Part shown: positions 1 through 6,700 of the stretch, in pieces | Numbering within the stretch: the stretch's first letter is position 1 | Layout: each line of letters starts with the position of its first letter | Source of the DNA: an uncultured Clostridia bacterium | GTDB lineage: Bacteria; Bacillota; Clostridia; Oscillospirales; CAG-272 | DNA: 14,587 nucleotides | Direction of reading: 5' to 3' | NCBI GenBank assembly: GCA_945949385.1 | Contig: CAMFEL010000036.1 | Location: forward strand, 1 to 14,587 | The notes under the pieces: generated by a model | Told to the model about the DNA's origin: nothing | Seen by the model: the letters and a program-made list of their open reading frames with translations, nothing else | Databases searched by the model: none | Position numbers and translations under genes: made by a program

Positions 1-696
1 GGAGGACGGGGATTCCCCGTACTGCGGGAACTGCGCTCCAAGGGACTGAGACGGCACCGCAAGCTTTCTCTGCACGCAAAGGCCGTGCTTTTTACAAGCG
101 CAGTGCTGATCATCGGAGGCACTCTGCTTTTGAAGCTTACGGAGAATATAAGCTGGCTGGGCGCGTTTTTTCAGAGCGTAACCACGCGTACCGCGGGCTT
201 TTCTACATATTCTCTCGGGGAATTTTCCAAAGCCGGACTTATCGTTATGATGTTTCTCATGTTCATAGGCGCGTCTCCCGCGTCTACCGGCGGCGGTATA
301 AAGACTACCACGCTTTTTGTATTGCTTACGGGGGTAAAATCGGCGGCAACAAACCGCTCCCGCTCCGCTTTTCACTACTGCGTGCCGGAGGAAAAGTTCA
401 GAAAAGCCGCCGTTATTATGTTTATTTCCGCGGGGGTTGTAACGGTCGGAACTTATATGTTCTGTGTTTTTGAGCCGGAGCTTGCGTTTACCGATGTATT
501 TTTTGAAGCGGTCAGCGCCTTCAGCACCTCCGGACTTTCCACGGGCATCACGCCTCAGCTCGGTACGGCGGCGAAGATACTTTCAATATGTATTATGTAT
601 ATTGGCAGGCTGGGAGTGCTTACGGCGGCAACGATATGGTCTTTCTCGAAAGGGGAGCGTGTAAGCCACCCCGAGGGAAGCATTGCGGTAGGATGA
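1..696 (+). CDS. ktrB: TrkH/KtrB-family potassium uptake channel subunit, 3' part only
   Basis: This is the C-terminal 231 residues of a K+-translocating membrane subunit. The reading frame is open from base 1, so the start lies outside the window. TrkH/KtrB proteins consist of repeated membrane-pore-membrane units and pass K+, or Na+-coupled K+, through the cell membrane. Family marks are visible: a GG-x-GFPVLREL segment at the extreme N-terminal end, the third pore loop TRTAGFSTYS, the glycine-rich SPASTGGGIKTTT segment that follows it, and the fourth pore loop SAFSTSGLSTGI, with hydrophobic helices between them. An RCK-domain partner gene starts 49 nt downstream, the usual arrangement for the channel and its gating subunit. 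KtrB rather than TrkH is suggested by the single RCK-unit partner, but the missing N-terminus prevents a firm choice. Confidence 0.93.
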   Translation, partial: GGRGFPVLRELRSKGLRRHRKLSLHAKAVLFTSAVLIIGGTLLLKLTENISWLGAFFQSVTTRTAGFSTYSLGEFSKAGLIVMMFLMFIGASPASTGGGIKTTTLFVLLTGVKSAATNRSRSAFHYCVPEEKFRKAAVIMFISAGVVTVGTYMFCVFEPELAFTDVFFEAVSAFSTSGLSTGITPQLGTAAKILSICIMYIGRLGVLTAATIWSFSKGERVSHPEGSIAVG

Positions 697-745
697 TTTT
701 TATATACGATATTTACTATAAATTGCAATTTACCGGAGGGCGCAT

Positions 746-1423
746 ATGAAGCAGAAAGCAAAAAGAGAAAAAATGTCGTACGGCATTGTGGGTCTGGGCA
801 GATTCGGATATGCTCTGGCAACGGAGCTTGCGCAGTCCGGCGCGGAAATTCTCGTCATCGACAGAGACGAGGAAAAGATTCGGGAGCTGCGCGAGTATAC
901 GGAAAACGCATATGTTGTAAAAAGACTTGACAAAAATGTGCTGACCGACACGGGAATTCAGAACTGCGATGTGGCAGTGGTATGCGTGGGTGAGCAAATG
1001 GACACTTCTATTCTGACAGTGCTCAATCTTGTTTCCATGGGCATTCCAAAGGTCATTGCAAAGGCGGCAAGCGCGGAGCACGGACTTATTCTTGAAAAGC
1101 TCGGCGCCGAGGTGGTCTTTCCTGAAAGAGATATGGCGGTGCGCCTTGCCAACCGTCTGGAAACTTCAAGAGCTCTGGACATCGTTCAGCTCGGTGAGAG
1201 AATAAATGTTACGAAGCTTAAAATCCCCGACAGGATCGTGGGCAAGTCCGTGCGGGAGGTGAATATCCGCGCACGCTTCGGCTTTAACATAATCGCCGTG
1301 GAGAACGGTTCAAAGGTTACGGAAACCGTGACTCCCGAATATGTATTCCGTCAGGGAGATGTGGTGTATCTGTCCGGACGCAAAGAGGGTATTATGAAGC
1401 TGAACACCTGGGCGGAAAAATGA
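746..1423 (+). CDS. ktrA: TrkA/KtrA-family potassium uptake regulatory subunit (RCK_N + RCK_C)
   Basis: This is the cytosolic nucleotide-binding gating subunit of the K+ uptake system encoded just upstream; RCK rings bind ATP/ADP or NAD(H) and open or close the channel. Residues about 11-130 form a Rossmann RCK_N domain with GLGRFG (G16-x-G18-x-x-G21) and the acidic end of beta-2, VIDRD (D39). Residues about 145-225 resemble RCK_C, with the KSVREVNIRARFGFNIIAV and QGDVVYLSG segments. The 225-residue length fits a single-RCK KtrA-type protein; the E. coli TrkA protein has two such units. The ATG at 746 follows GGAGGG (735-740). A second ATG at codon 10 would also leave the Rossmann fold intact, so the start is slightly uncertain. 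It is very probably co-transcribed with the channel gene. Confidence 0.93.
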   Translation: MKQKAKREKMSYGIVGLGRFGYALATELAQSGAEILVIDRDEEKIRELREYTENAYVVKRLDKNVLTDTGIQNCDVAVVCVGEQMDTSILTVLNLVSMGIPKVIAKAASAEHGLILEKLGAEVVFPERDMAVRLANRLETSRALDIVQLGERINVTKLKIPDRIVGKSVREVNIRARFGFNIIAVENGSKVTETVTPEYVFRQGDVVYLSGRKEGIMKLNTWAEK

Positions 1424-1512
1424 GCGGAGTCCCACAAACCGTATGCGGTGTGCGGTGACTTCGGCGTTATGGAATAATTATATACAAATTGCATTATTAT
1501 TGCATTTATGGT

Positions 1513-1541
1513 TTGACTTTTTTTGCCGTATGTATTATTAT
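1513..1541 (+). promoter_or_regulatory. Sigma-A-type promoter for the transketolase genes
   Basis: TTGACT (1513-1518) and TATTAT (1536-1541) are separated by exactly 17 bp. Predicted transcription start is near 1548, leaving a leader of about 45 nt before the ATG at 1595. It lies in the otherwise featureless 171-nt gap between the potassium genes and the transketolase genes, where I see no convincing terminator for the potassium genes. Confidence 0.72.
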
Positions 1542-1594
1542 ATATGTATAGCTGCGTCCCGAAAGGACAGCAATTTTGAAAGGAATCAGTGTTT

Positions 1595-2416
1595 ATGGAA
1601 CAAAAGCGCATTTCCGAGCTCTCAGAAATTGCAAGAAACGTAAGGATCGGCATTATTGACGCCGTTCACAGTGCATCCTCAGGTCACCCCGGCGGATCTC
1701 TTTCTTCCGCCGACATTCTTACCTATCTGTATTTTGAAGAGCTGAACATAGATCCGAAGAATCCTGCCGATCCCCTGCGCGACAGATTTGTTCTGTCAAA
1801 GGGTCACATCAGTCCCGGACTTTATTCGGTTCTTGCTCACAGAGGCTATTTCCCCGTTGAGCATTTGAAAACCTTCAGAAAATCCGACTCCAATCTTCAG
1901 GGTCATCCGGATACGAAAAAAGTCCCCGGCGTAGATATGTCTACCGGTTCTCTCGGTCAGGGCGTATCCGTTGCCTGCGGAATGGCGCTTGCTGCAAAGA
2001 TTGACGGAGCTTCCCGACGTGTCTACGCTCTTATGGGCGACGGCGAGGCTGAGGAAGGTCAGGTATGGGAGAGCGCCATGTTCGCCGCTCACTACAAGCT
2101 TGACAATCTGTGCTATATTCTGGACTGGAACGGTCTCCAGATAGACGGCGCTATCGACGATGTTATCGGGCCTGCGCCTTTCGATACGAAATTTGCGGCT
2201 TTCGGCTGGAATGTTATCACTGCCGACGCTCACGATTTTGAGTCTCTTGAGTCCGCGTTCAAGGCGGCAAAGGAGTGTAAGGGTAAGCCCAGCGTTATTA
2301 TTGCAAAGAGCATAAAGGGCAAGGGCGTTTCCTTTATGGAAAATCAGGCATCATGGCACGGCGCCGCTCCCAACGATGAGCAGTATGCCGTTGCTATGCA
2401 GGATCTCAAGGCGTAA
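1595..2416 (+). CDS. Transketolase, N-terminal subunit (thiamine-diphosphate-binding)
   Basis: This is the first half of a split transketolase, which moves two-carbon ketol units between sugar phosphates in the non-oxidative pentose phosphate pathway (cytosol, Mg2+ and thiamine diphosphate dependent). Visible signatures are SGHPGG (H31), SKGHISPGLY (H71), QGHP (H104), STGSLGQG, and the ThDP/Mg motif GDGEAEEGQ (G148-D149-G150) with N179 in LDWNGLQ about 30 residues later. The 273-residue length is normal for the N-terminal subunit. I chose ATG 1595 because AAAGGA (1579-1584) is 10 nt upstream; an in-frame GTG at 1589 is only 4 nt from that site. The TAA stop overlaps the Shine-Dalgarno sequence of the next gene, so the two subunits should be translated in step. 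Related split proteins can act in specialised ketose pathways, so the sugar substrate is not proven. Confidence 0.95.
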   Translation: MEQKRISELSEIARNVRIGIIDAVHSASSGHPGGSLSSADILTYLYFEELNIDPKNPADPLRDRFVLSKGHISPGLYSVLAHRGYFPVEHLKTFRKSDSNLQGHPDTKKVPGVDMSTGSLGQGVSVACGMALAAKIDGASRRVYALMGDGEAEEGQVWESAMFAAHYKLDNLCYILDWNGLQIDGAIDDVIGPAPFDTKFAAFGWNVITADAHDFESLESAFKAAKECKGKPSVIIAKSIKGKGVSFMENQASWHGAAPNDEQYAVAMQDLKA

Positions 2417-2429
2417 GGAGGAAAAGACG

Positions 2430-3374
2430 ATGGCAGATAAAATCGCTACCAGAGAAGCATACGGCAAGGCGCTGGTGGAGTTCGGCGCACAGTACGACAA
2501 TCTTGTGGTGCTTGACGCAGACCTTGCGGCGGCTACTAAGACCGGTATGTTCAAAAAAGCTTATCCCGACAGATTTTTCGACTGCGGTATTGCCGAAAAC
2601 AATATGATAGGCGTTGCCGTGGGACTTGCGCTTTCCGGAAAGATCCCCTTTGCTTCGAGCTTTGCCATGTTTGCGGCAGGCAGAAGCTTTGAGCAGGTGC
2701 GCAATTCCATCGGTTATCCTCACGCAAATGTTAAGATCGGCGCGACTCACGGCGGTATTACCGTAGGCGAGGACGGCGCTACCCATCAGTGCCTTGAGGA
2801 CTTTGCGCTTATGCGCACCGTTCCCGGTATGACGGTGATTTGCCCCGCAGACGCGGCTGAAGCCCGTCTCGCGGTAAAGGCTGCCATTGACAATGACGGC
2901 CCCATGTATCTGCGCTTCGGCAGAATGGCTGTGCCCACTCTTTTCGGCGCGGACTACGATTTTAAGATCGGACGCGGCGTAAAGCTGATTGACGGTACTG
3001 ATGTTTCTGTTATTGCCAACGGCGTTGAAGTGGAGCAGGCAATTCTTGCCGCTGAGGCTCTGAAGGCTGAGGGAATCAGCGCTTCCGTTATAAATATGGC
3101 TACCATTAAGCCCATTGACCGCGAGCTCGTTATCGAAGAGGCGAAGCGGTGCGGCTGTATCGTTACCTGCGAGGAACATTCCGTTATCGGCGGTCTCGGC
3201 AGCGCGGTATGCGATGTTGTATGCGAGAGCCTGCCCGTCCCCGTGGTTAAGGTAGGCACTAACGACTGCTTCGGAAGAAGCGGCCCTGCTAAAGAGCTTT
3301 TGTCTCTGTTTGGGCTTGACGCCGCTGCGATCGCCGAAAAGGCAAGGATCGCCGTAGGCTTGAAAAAGCAGTAA
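2430..3374 (+). CDS. Transketolase, C-terminal subunit (pyrimidine-binding and C-terminal domains)
   Basis: This is the second half of the split transketolase and forms the ThDP active site together with the product of the preceding gene. The pyrimidine-binding domain carries the catalytic glutamate in GIAENNM (E56), the THGGITVGEDGATHQ block (H107, H119) and a conserved MYLRFGR. The C-terminal transketolase domain, residues about 185-310, includes VIANGVEVEQA, EEHSVIGGLGSAV and GTNDCFGRSG. At 314 residues it has the usual length. The start is ATG 2430, 8 nt after a perfect AAGGAGG (2415-2421) that overlaps the stop of the upstream subunit; a longer in-frame ORF from 2376 lacks a comparable site. 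The gene ends just before a strong terminator, making a two-gene transcription unit. Confidence 0.95.
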   Translation: MADKIATREAYGKALVEFGAQYDNLVVLDADLAAATKTGMFKKAYPDRFFDCGIAENNMIGVAVGLALSGKIPFASSFAMFAAGRSFEQVRNSIGYPHANVKIGATHGGITVGEDGATHQCLEDFALMRTVPGMTVICPADAAEARLAVKAAIDNDGPMYLRFGRMAVPTLFGADYDFKIGRGVKLIDGTDVSVIANGVEVEQAILAAEALKAEGISASVINMATIKPIDRELVIEEAKRCGCIVTCEEHSVIGGLGSAVCDVVCESLPVPVVKVGTNDCFGRSGPAKELLSLFGLDAAAIAEKARIAVGLKKQ

Positions 3375-3380
3375 TTTACC

Positions 3381-3408
3381 GGCGGCACGCTTTTGTGCCG
3401 CCTTTTTT
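3381..3408 (+). terminator. Rho-independent terminator after the transketolase genes
   Basis: A perfect 8-bp GC-rich stem, GGCGGCAC (3381-3388) with GTGCCGCC (3395-3402), encloses a GCTTTT loop and is followed by six T (3403-3408). It lies 6 nt after the stop codon. Confidence 0.95.
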
Positions 3409-3434
3409 ATAAAATTATATGGGAGGTGCAGCGC

Positions 3435-4583
3435 GTGAACATAGCTCATTCATGTGCTGTTTATAAAAAATGCGGAGGCTGCCAGCTTACAAATCTCAGC
3501 TATCAGGAGCAGCTAAGCTATAAAATGAGCAGGGTCATATCCCTGCTCGGAAGATTTTGCCGCGTCGATGAAATTATCGGTATGGATGACCCGAGTCACT
3601 ACCGGAACAAGCTGTCGGCGGCTTTTGCCGCAGACAAGCGGGGAAGGGTCGTTTCCGGCGTGTGGCAGTCTTCGGAGAACCGTGTGGTCAGGACTGACTC
3701 ATGTGTTATTGAGGACGAGGTGTCCTGCTGGATAGTGCGCGCCGCTCGCGGGATGCTTTCGGAATACGGTATCAGTGTATATAATCCCCGCAGCGGCAGG
3801 GGGGCTTTGCGCCATATTATGGTGAGGCGCGGCACCGTTACGCGAGAAATTATGGTGGTGCTTGTGACCGCCGATGTGCGTCTTGAGAGGGGCAGAGAAT
3901 TTGCAGAGTCTCTTGTGCAGCGATTCCCTCATATACGCACGGTGGTGCAATGTGTGAACGACACGGATATCCCTTTATGGATGGGAGAAAAACAGACCGT
4001 TCTTTACGGCGAGGGCTATATCGAAGATGTGCTTTGCGGCTGCTTTTTCCGTATTTCTCCCCGCTCTTTTTATCAGATAAATCACTCGCAGACTGAGATT
4101 TTATACAACAAGGCGCTTGATTTTGCGCGCCTCAGACCGGATATGCTGGTGCTTGACGCATATTGCGGTATAGGCACTCTGGGTATTATAGCCGCTGCCG
4201 AGGCGGGACATGTTATCGGCGTTGAGACTAACGGAGAGGCGGTCAGAAACGCTATCGAGAACTGCCGTCTCAATCATACGAAAAACTACCGTATATACAA
4301 TACGGATGCGGGGAAGCTTATGACTCAGCTTGCGCGGGAGAATAAGCGCGTGAATGTGGTGTTTGCAGACCCGCCCCGCGCCGGATGTTCAAAAGAATTT
4401 CTGGCGTCTCTCCTTCGGTGCGCGCCGGAGAGGATCGTTTATATTTCCTGCAATCCCGAAACACTTGCGCGGGATATGGCATTTATTGTGCGCGGCGGAT
4501 ACAGGTGCGAGAAAATCCAGCCCGTGGATATGTTCCCGCATACGAAGCATGTGGAGACGGTAGTAATGCTTTCCCACAAATAA
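3435..4583 (+). CDS. rlmCD: 23S rRNA (uracil-5-)-methyltransferase, RlmCD/RumA family, no TRAM domain
   Basis: This is a predicted SAM-dependent m5U methyltransferase of 23S rRNA (U747 and/or U1939, E. coli numbering). The four Fe-S cluster cysteines are visible (C7, C13, C16 in the N-terminal CAVYKKCGGC segment and C90 in TDSC). The SAM-binding motif DAYCGIGTLG is at 241-250, the substrate motif FADPPRAGC at 310-318, the catalytic cysteine C339 in YISCNP, and the general-base glutamate E374 in HVETV. At 382 residues it is shorter than RlmCD/RumA proteins of about 430-460, because it starts directly with the cluster and has no N-terminal TRAM RNA-binding domain, like E. coli RlmC. GTG 3435 is chosen because GGGAGG (3421-3426) lies 8 nt upstream; an in-frame TTG at 3393 sits inside the preceding terminator. 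Which uridine is modified cannot be read from sequence. Confidence 0.92.
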   Translation: MNIAHSCAVYKKCGGCQLTNLSYQEQLSYKMSRVISLLGRFCRVDEIIGMDDPSHYRNKLSAAFAADKRGRVVSGVWQSSENRVVRTDSCVIEDEVSCWIVRAARGMLSEYGISVYNPRSGRGALRHIMVRRGTVTREIMVVLVTADVRLERGREFAESLVQRFPHIRTVVQCVNDTDIPLWMGEKQTVLYGEGYIEDVLCGCFFRISPRSFYQINHSQTEILYNKALDFARLRPDMLVLDAYCGIGTLGIIAAAEAGHVIGVETNGEAVRNAIENCRLNHTKNYRIYNTDAGKLMTQLARENKRVNVVFADPPRAGCSKEFLASLLRCAPERIVYISCNPETLARDMAFIVRGGYRCEKIQPVDMFPHTKHVETVVMLSHK

Positions 4584-4609
4584 TATAGCTCTATTAAGGA
4601 GATTTCTTT

Positions 4610-5074
4610 ATGACAAAACAAATCGAAGATTATGTAAGAGAAAGTCTAGTGGGAGAAGCCCAAGCAACAGCCTTGGAGTTTGTTGCATTTTTGAGACGCA
4701 ACAACATTGAATTTTACAAGGATAATGGTTCTTGTTGGAAAGATAAAATATATTATTGGCTTAAATTCAATGGAGAATGCGTTGCTTTCATAGCAATTAA
4801 CGATCCTGATGAGCCTGAAAATCTTTGGACTATTTGGTCCAATGATAGTGCCGCTTTTTGTACCGATATTATGGATGAAGAAATCAAAAATAACGCCTGG
4901 AAGCATATTGATTTCTGTGGCAATTGCGGTTCTTGCGGTGGTGGCAAGAAAAAAATCATTTTCGGAAAAGAATTTAATAGAGTGTGCGGTTGCACATTTA
5001 GGCTTGATAATCCTCAATGGGGTGATTTACCTTTTTTAAAGAAAATGATAGAATTATGTCTTACCAAGCACTGA
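4610..5074 (+). CDS. Conserved hypothetical protein with Cys-rich C-terminal half
   Basis: I do not recognise a named family. The product has 154 residues and no signal peptide or membrane helix, and is probably cytosolic. The N-terminal half is a helix followed by an aromatic-rich alpha/beta segment, including YYWLKF and NLWTIWSNDS. The second half has a tight CGNCGSCGG cluster (C103, C106, C109) and CGC (C126, C128), with other cysteines at 42, 57, 84 and 150; this pattern could bind zinc or another metal, but binding is an inference. The start is firm: AAGGAG (4596-4601) is 8 nt before the ATG. The gene begins 26 nt after the rRNA methyltransferase, so it may read through from it, yet its base composition is clearly AT-richer. 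A 20-bp palindrome begins inside its stop codon. Confidence 0.82.
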   Translation: MTKQIEDYVRESLVGEAQATALEFVAFLRRNNIEFYKDNGSCWKDKIYYWLKFNGECVAFIAINDPDEPENLWTIWSNDSAAFCTDIMDEEIKNNAWKHIDFCGNCGSCGGGKKKIIFGKEFNRVCGCTFRLDNPQWGDLPFLKKMIELCLTKH

Positions 5075-5092
5075 ATTTGGTTAACCAAATTC
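5073..5092. repeat. Perfect 20-bp palindrome at the end of the Cys-rich gene
   Basis: GAATTTGGTTAACCAAATTC is its own reverse complement and starts within the TGA stop codon (5072-5074). It has no unpaired centre and no T-tract follows, so it is a poor intrinsic terminator. It could be a dimeric-protein binding site, a processing hairpin or a recombination scar. Confidence 0.6.
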
Positions 5093-5215
5093 GATTTTCG
5101 GTTGGCTTTGAAGGCTTGTGGGAAAGAAGTAATATCGTGGAGTGTGTTGCTTCGATGGTAAGGGTTGTCGGGTAATTGTAATAAGCCTTTGAGAACATTT
5201 TTTCAAGACAAGCTA

Positions 5216-5244
5216 TTGATAGTTATAACTAAAGGTACTAACAT
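5216..5244 (+). promoter_or_regulatory. Possible promoter for the HEPN-like gene
   Basis: TTGATA (5216-5221) and TAACAT (5239-5244) are 17 bp apart. The -10 matches consensus at only 4 of 6 positions, and the surrounding AT-rich DNA makes chance matches likely. A 10-bp palindrome AGTTATAACT (5221-5230) lies in the spacer and could be an operator. The predicted leader would be about 60 nt. Confidence 0.35.
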
Positions 5245-5312
5245 CTTAATGCTATTCATAAACAGAAAACTAATATATTGATATGTAATTACATAATAGG
5301 AGTTTTTGAATT

Positions 5313-5726
5313 GTGACCTTAGACGATTTTAAGTATTATGTTGGAGAAACGCTTTATTATTGCCAATCCATTGAACATGATGTCAAATGGATCTATTCGA
5401 TGATGCTTTGCGGCGACAGCCAAGAAAACTTTTTAGATATTTCTGATTGGACATTGGGAAAAGTTATCAATGAATTGGAAGAATTGGATTATTCCGATAA
5501 TGATAACCTTTTAAGCCATTCACAATATGAATTGTTGAGAGAAATCAAAGAAGAGCGAAATTATTTGGTTCATCAAGTTTTCAGGGATTTTGCATATAAA
5601 GATGGATATGAATTTGACATGGCATTTCGAAGAGCTTGCAACAGATTGATTAACTTTCACAATCGATTGAAAAAACTCTGGCACAATGTTGAAGATATAA
5701 GAGTGGAGTTTGCCAATAACAGATAA
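5313..5726 (+). CDS. Small alpha-helical protein with HEPN-like R-x4-H motif
   Basis: This is a predicted soluble, helical 137-residue protein of no named family that I can assign. The feature that stands out is EERNYLVHQ: R82 and H87 form an R-x4-H pair on a predicted helix, the hallmark of HEPN-superfamily ribonucleases such as HepT- and RnlA-like toxins and Abi/CRISPR effectors. The N-terminal helix pair (residues about 3-32) and the C-terminal helix (about 102-130) fit a four-helix up-down bundle of HEPN size. The start is GTG 5313, 10 nt after TAGGAG (5297-5302). No nucleotidyltransferase (MNT) partner, the usual HepT antitoxin, is adjacent. The gene sits in AT-rich accessory DNA with a Cys-rich hypothetical gene upstream. 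Nuclease activity is inferred from one motif; a non-catalytic structural role is equally possible. Confidence 0.8.
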   Translation: MTLDDFKYYVGETLYYCQSIEHDVKWIYSMMLCGDSQENFLDISDWTLGKVINELEELDYSDNDNLLSHSQYELLREIKEERNYLVHQVFRDFAYKDGYEFDMAFRRACNRLINFHNRLKKLWHNVEDIRVEFANNR

Positions 5727-5740
5727 TACATAAAGTATTA
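5724..5740 (+). other. Short AT-rich hairpin at the stop of the HEPN-like gene
   Basis: TAATAC (5724-5729) and GTATTA (5735-5740) can pair around an ATAAA loop; the stem starts at the stop codon. It is weak, and the nearest T-run (5752-5756) is 11 nt away, so termination here would be inefficient. From here to 5849 I see nothing else recognisable. Confidence 0.3.
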
Positions 5741-5849
5741 CAGATTTGCGGTTTTTACACGTATGAATTATCGGCGTATTTATTTCGACCAACTATTGAG
5801 TTATATTCAGTGTGTGGCATTTATGACAAAGAGATGAAAAGCGAAAGAA

Positions 5850-5912
5850 GAATACATATAAATCTGACACTTGTAAAGTTTACTTTGGAATACAGGGAGC
5901 GGCTTTTTGCAT
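5850..5912 (+). pseudogene. Truncated 5' end of a GNAT acetyltransferase gene, start codon lost
   Basis: Bases 5850-5909 align without gaps to 11374-11433, the 5' end of the intact GNAT gene in this window, with about 52 of 60 identical by eye. The match starts 8 nt before the start codon. At the start position the intact copy has ATG (11382-11384) and this one has ATA (5858-5860). Read in frame it gives NLTLVKFTLEYRERLFA and then TGA, against NLTLVKLTCEYKAQLFD in the intact copy. Homology stops within a few bases of 5910, so only about 18 codons remain. No upstream homology to the intact copy's promoter or leader is visible. It is a gene remnant, not an expressed gene. Confidence 0.8.
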
Positions 5913-6000
5913 GACGGATTTGCCGTACCGTGAAGTATTTCAGTATATTCAGATGATTATCCGCGGCAATGCGGATGTCGCAATGGAGGTATATTTATGA
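5911..6000 (+). other. 29-codon ORF overlapping the response-regulator start (gene remnant or coupling ORF)
   Basis: An ATG at 5911, right at the end of the GNAT remnant, opens a 29-residue ORF beginning MTDLPYREVFQYIQ and ending MEVYL. Its TGA overlaps the ATG of the response regulator as ATGA (5997-6000), the usual form of translational coupling. It has no clear Shine-Dalgarno of its own and no recognisable domain. The likeliest explanation is the surviving 3' end of a gene that once preceded the regulator; a leader peptide is the alternative. The Shine-Dalgarno of the regulator lies within it. Confidence 0.35.
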
Positions 6001-6698
6001 ACCTGAAAATCGCAATATGTGATGACGAACAGGCTCAAATTGAGTATATTTCCGGGCTTGTATCCGAATGGGGCAAATCAAATTCACATGTTTGCAGGAT
6101 AGAACCGTTTCCCAGCGCCGAAGCATTTATGTTTGCTTACGAGTGCTACCCTGACTACGATATTCTTCTACTGGATGTGGAGATGAAAACCATGTCCGGC
6201 ATTGAGCTTGCCAAGCGGCTGCGAAAGGATAATAACCGCTCCGAAATCATATTTATTACATCTCATTATGAGTTTGCGGGGGAGGGCTATGAGGTTGACG
6301 CGCTGCATTATCTGATTAAGCCGATAAACAGGGAAAAGCTTGAGCAGGTACTTACAAAAGCTTCGGAAAAGCTGTCGGTTGAGCCGCCGTCCGTTGTTTT
6401 TTCTTCAGGCGGAAATACAGTAAAGCTCTATGAGAGCGATATATATTATGCAGAATCCTTTCTGCACTATATTTCAATCCGCACATATGACGCGGAATAT
6501 AAAGTCAAAGAGAGCATTTCCTCCTTTGAAGCAAGGCTCAGTGAAGATTTTATTCGCACTCACCGGTCATATATTGTAAATCTCAGGCATATCATCCGGA
6601 TTTCGCGCACAGGTGTTACTCTTGAAAACAGGGCAGTTGTTCCGCTGGCGAGAGGGAAATACGATATTATAAACCGCGCCTTTATTTTAAGGAATTGA
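5997..6698 (+). CDS. LytTR-family response regulator (REC + LytTR DNA-binding domain)
   Basis: This is an AgrA/LytR/ComE-type transcription regulator. The receiver domain, residues about 4-120, has the acidic pair D9-D10, the phospho-acceptor D60 in LLLDVEM, T88 in FITSH and the invariant lysine K108 in IKPI. The LytTR domain, residues about 133-230, is recognisable from the FIRTHRSYIVNL block (185-196) and the downstream GVTLENRAVVPLARGK. LytTR domains bind paired direct repeats about 21-22 bp apart next to the -35 region. The length of 233 residues is typical. The start is supported by GGAGG (5985-5989), 7 nt upstream. The kinase gene begins 2 nt after its stop, so the pair is co-expressed. 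A plausible target site lies at 7355-7388, in front of the ABC genes. I see no clear promoter for the regulator itself. Confidence 0.95.
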   Translation: MNLKIAICDDEQAQIEYISGLVSEWGKSNSHVCRIEPFPSAEAFMFAYECYPDYDILLLDVEMKTMSGIELAKRLRKDNNRSEIIFITSHYEFAGEGYEVDALHYLIKPINREKLEQVLTKASEKLSVEPPSVVFSSGGNTVKLYESDIYYAESFLHYISIRTYDAEYKVKESISSFEARLSEDFIRTHRSYIVNLRHIIRISRTGVTLENRAVVPLARGKYDIINRAFILRN

Positions 6699-6700
6699 TT

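Noticed and set aside
2406..3449. Minus-strand open frame of 347 codons opposite the transketolase C-terminal subunit
   Set aside because: It is antisense to a gene with clear family motifs, runs through the terminator, has no recognisable domain, and is best explained as a codon-bias shadow.
5056..5175. 39-codon ORF starting inside the Cys-rich gene (MSYQALNLVNQIRFS and onward)
   Set aside because: It has no ribosome site, overlaps the upstream gene and contains the palindrome as coding sequence; no supporting similarity can be shown.
5796..5824. Promoter for the response regulator (TTGAGT with a downstream -10)
   Set aside because: The -35 is acceptable, but at 16-18 bp spacing the -10 hexamers match poorly (ATTTAT or TTTATG).
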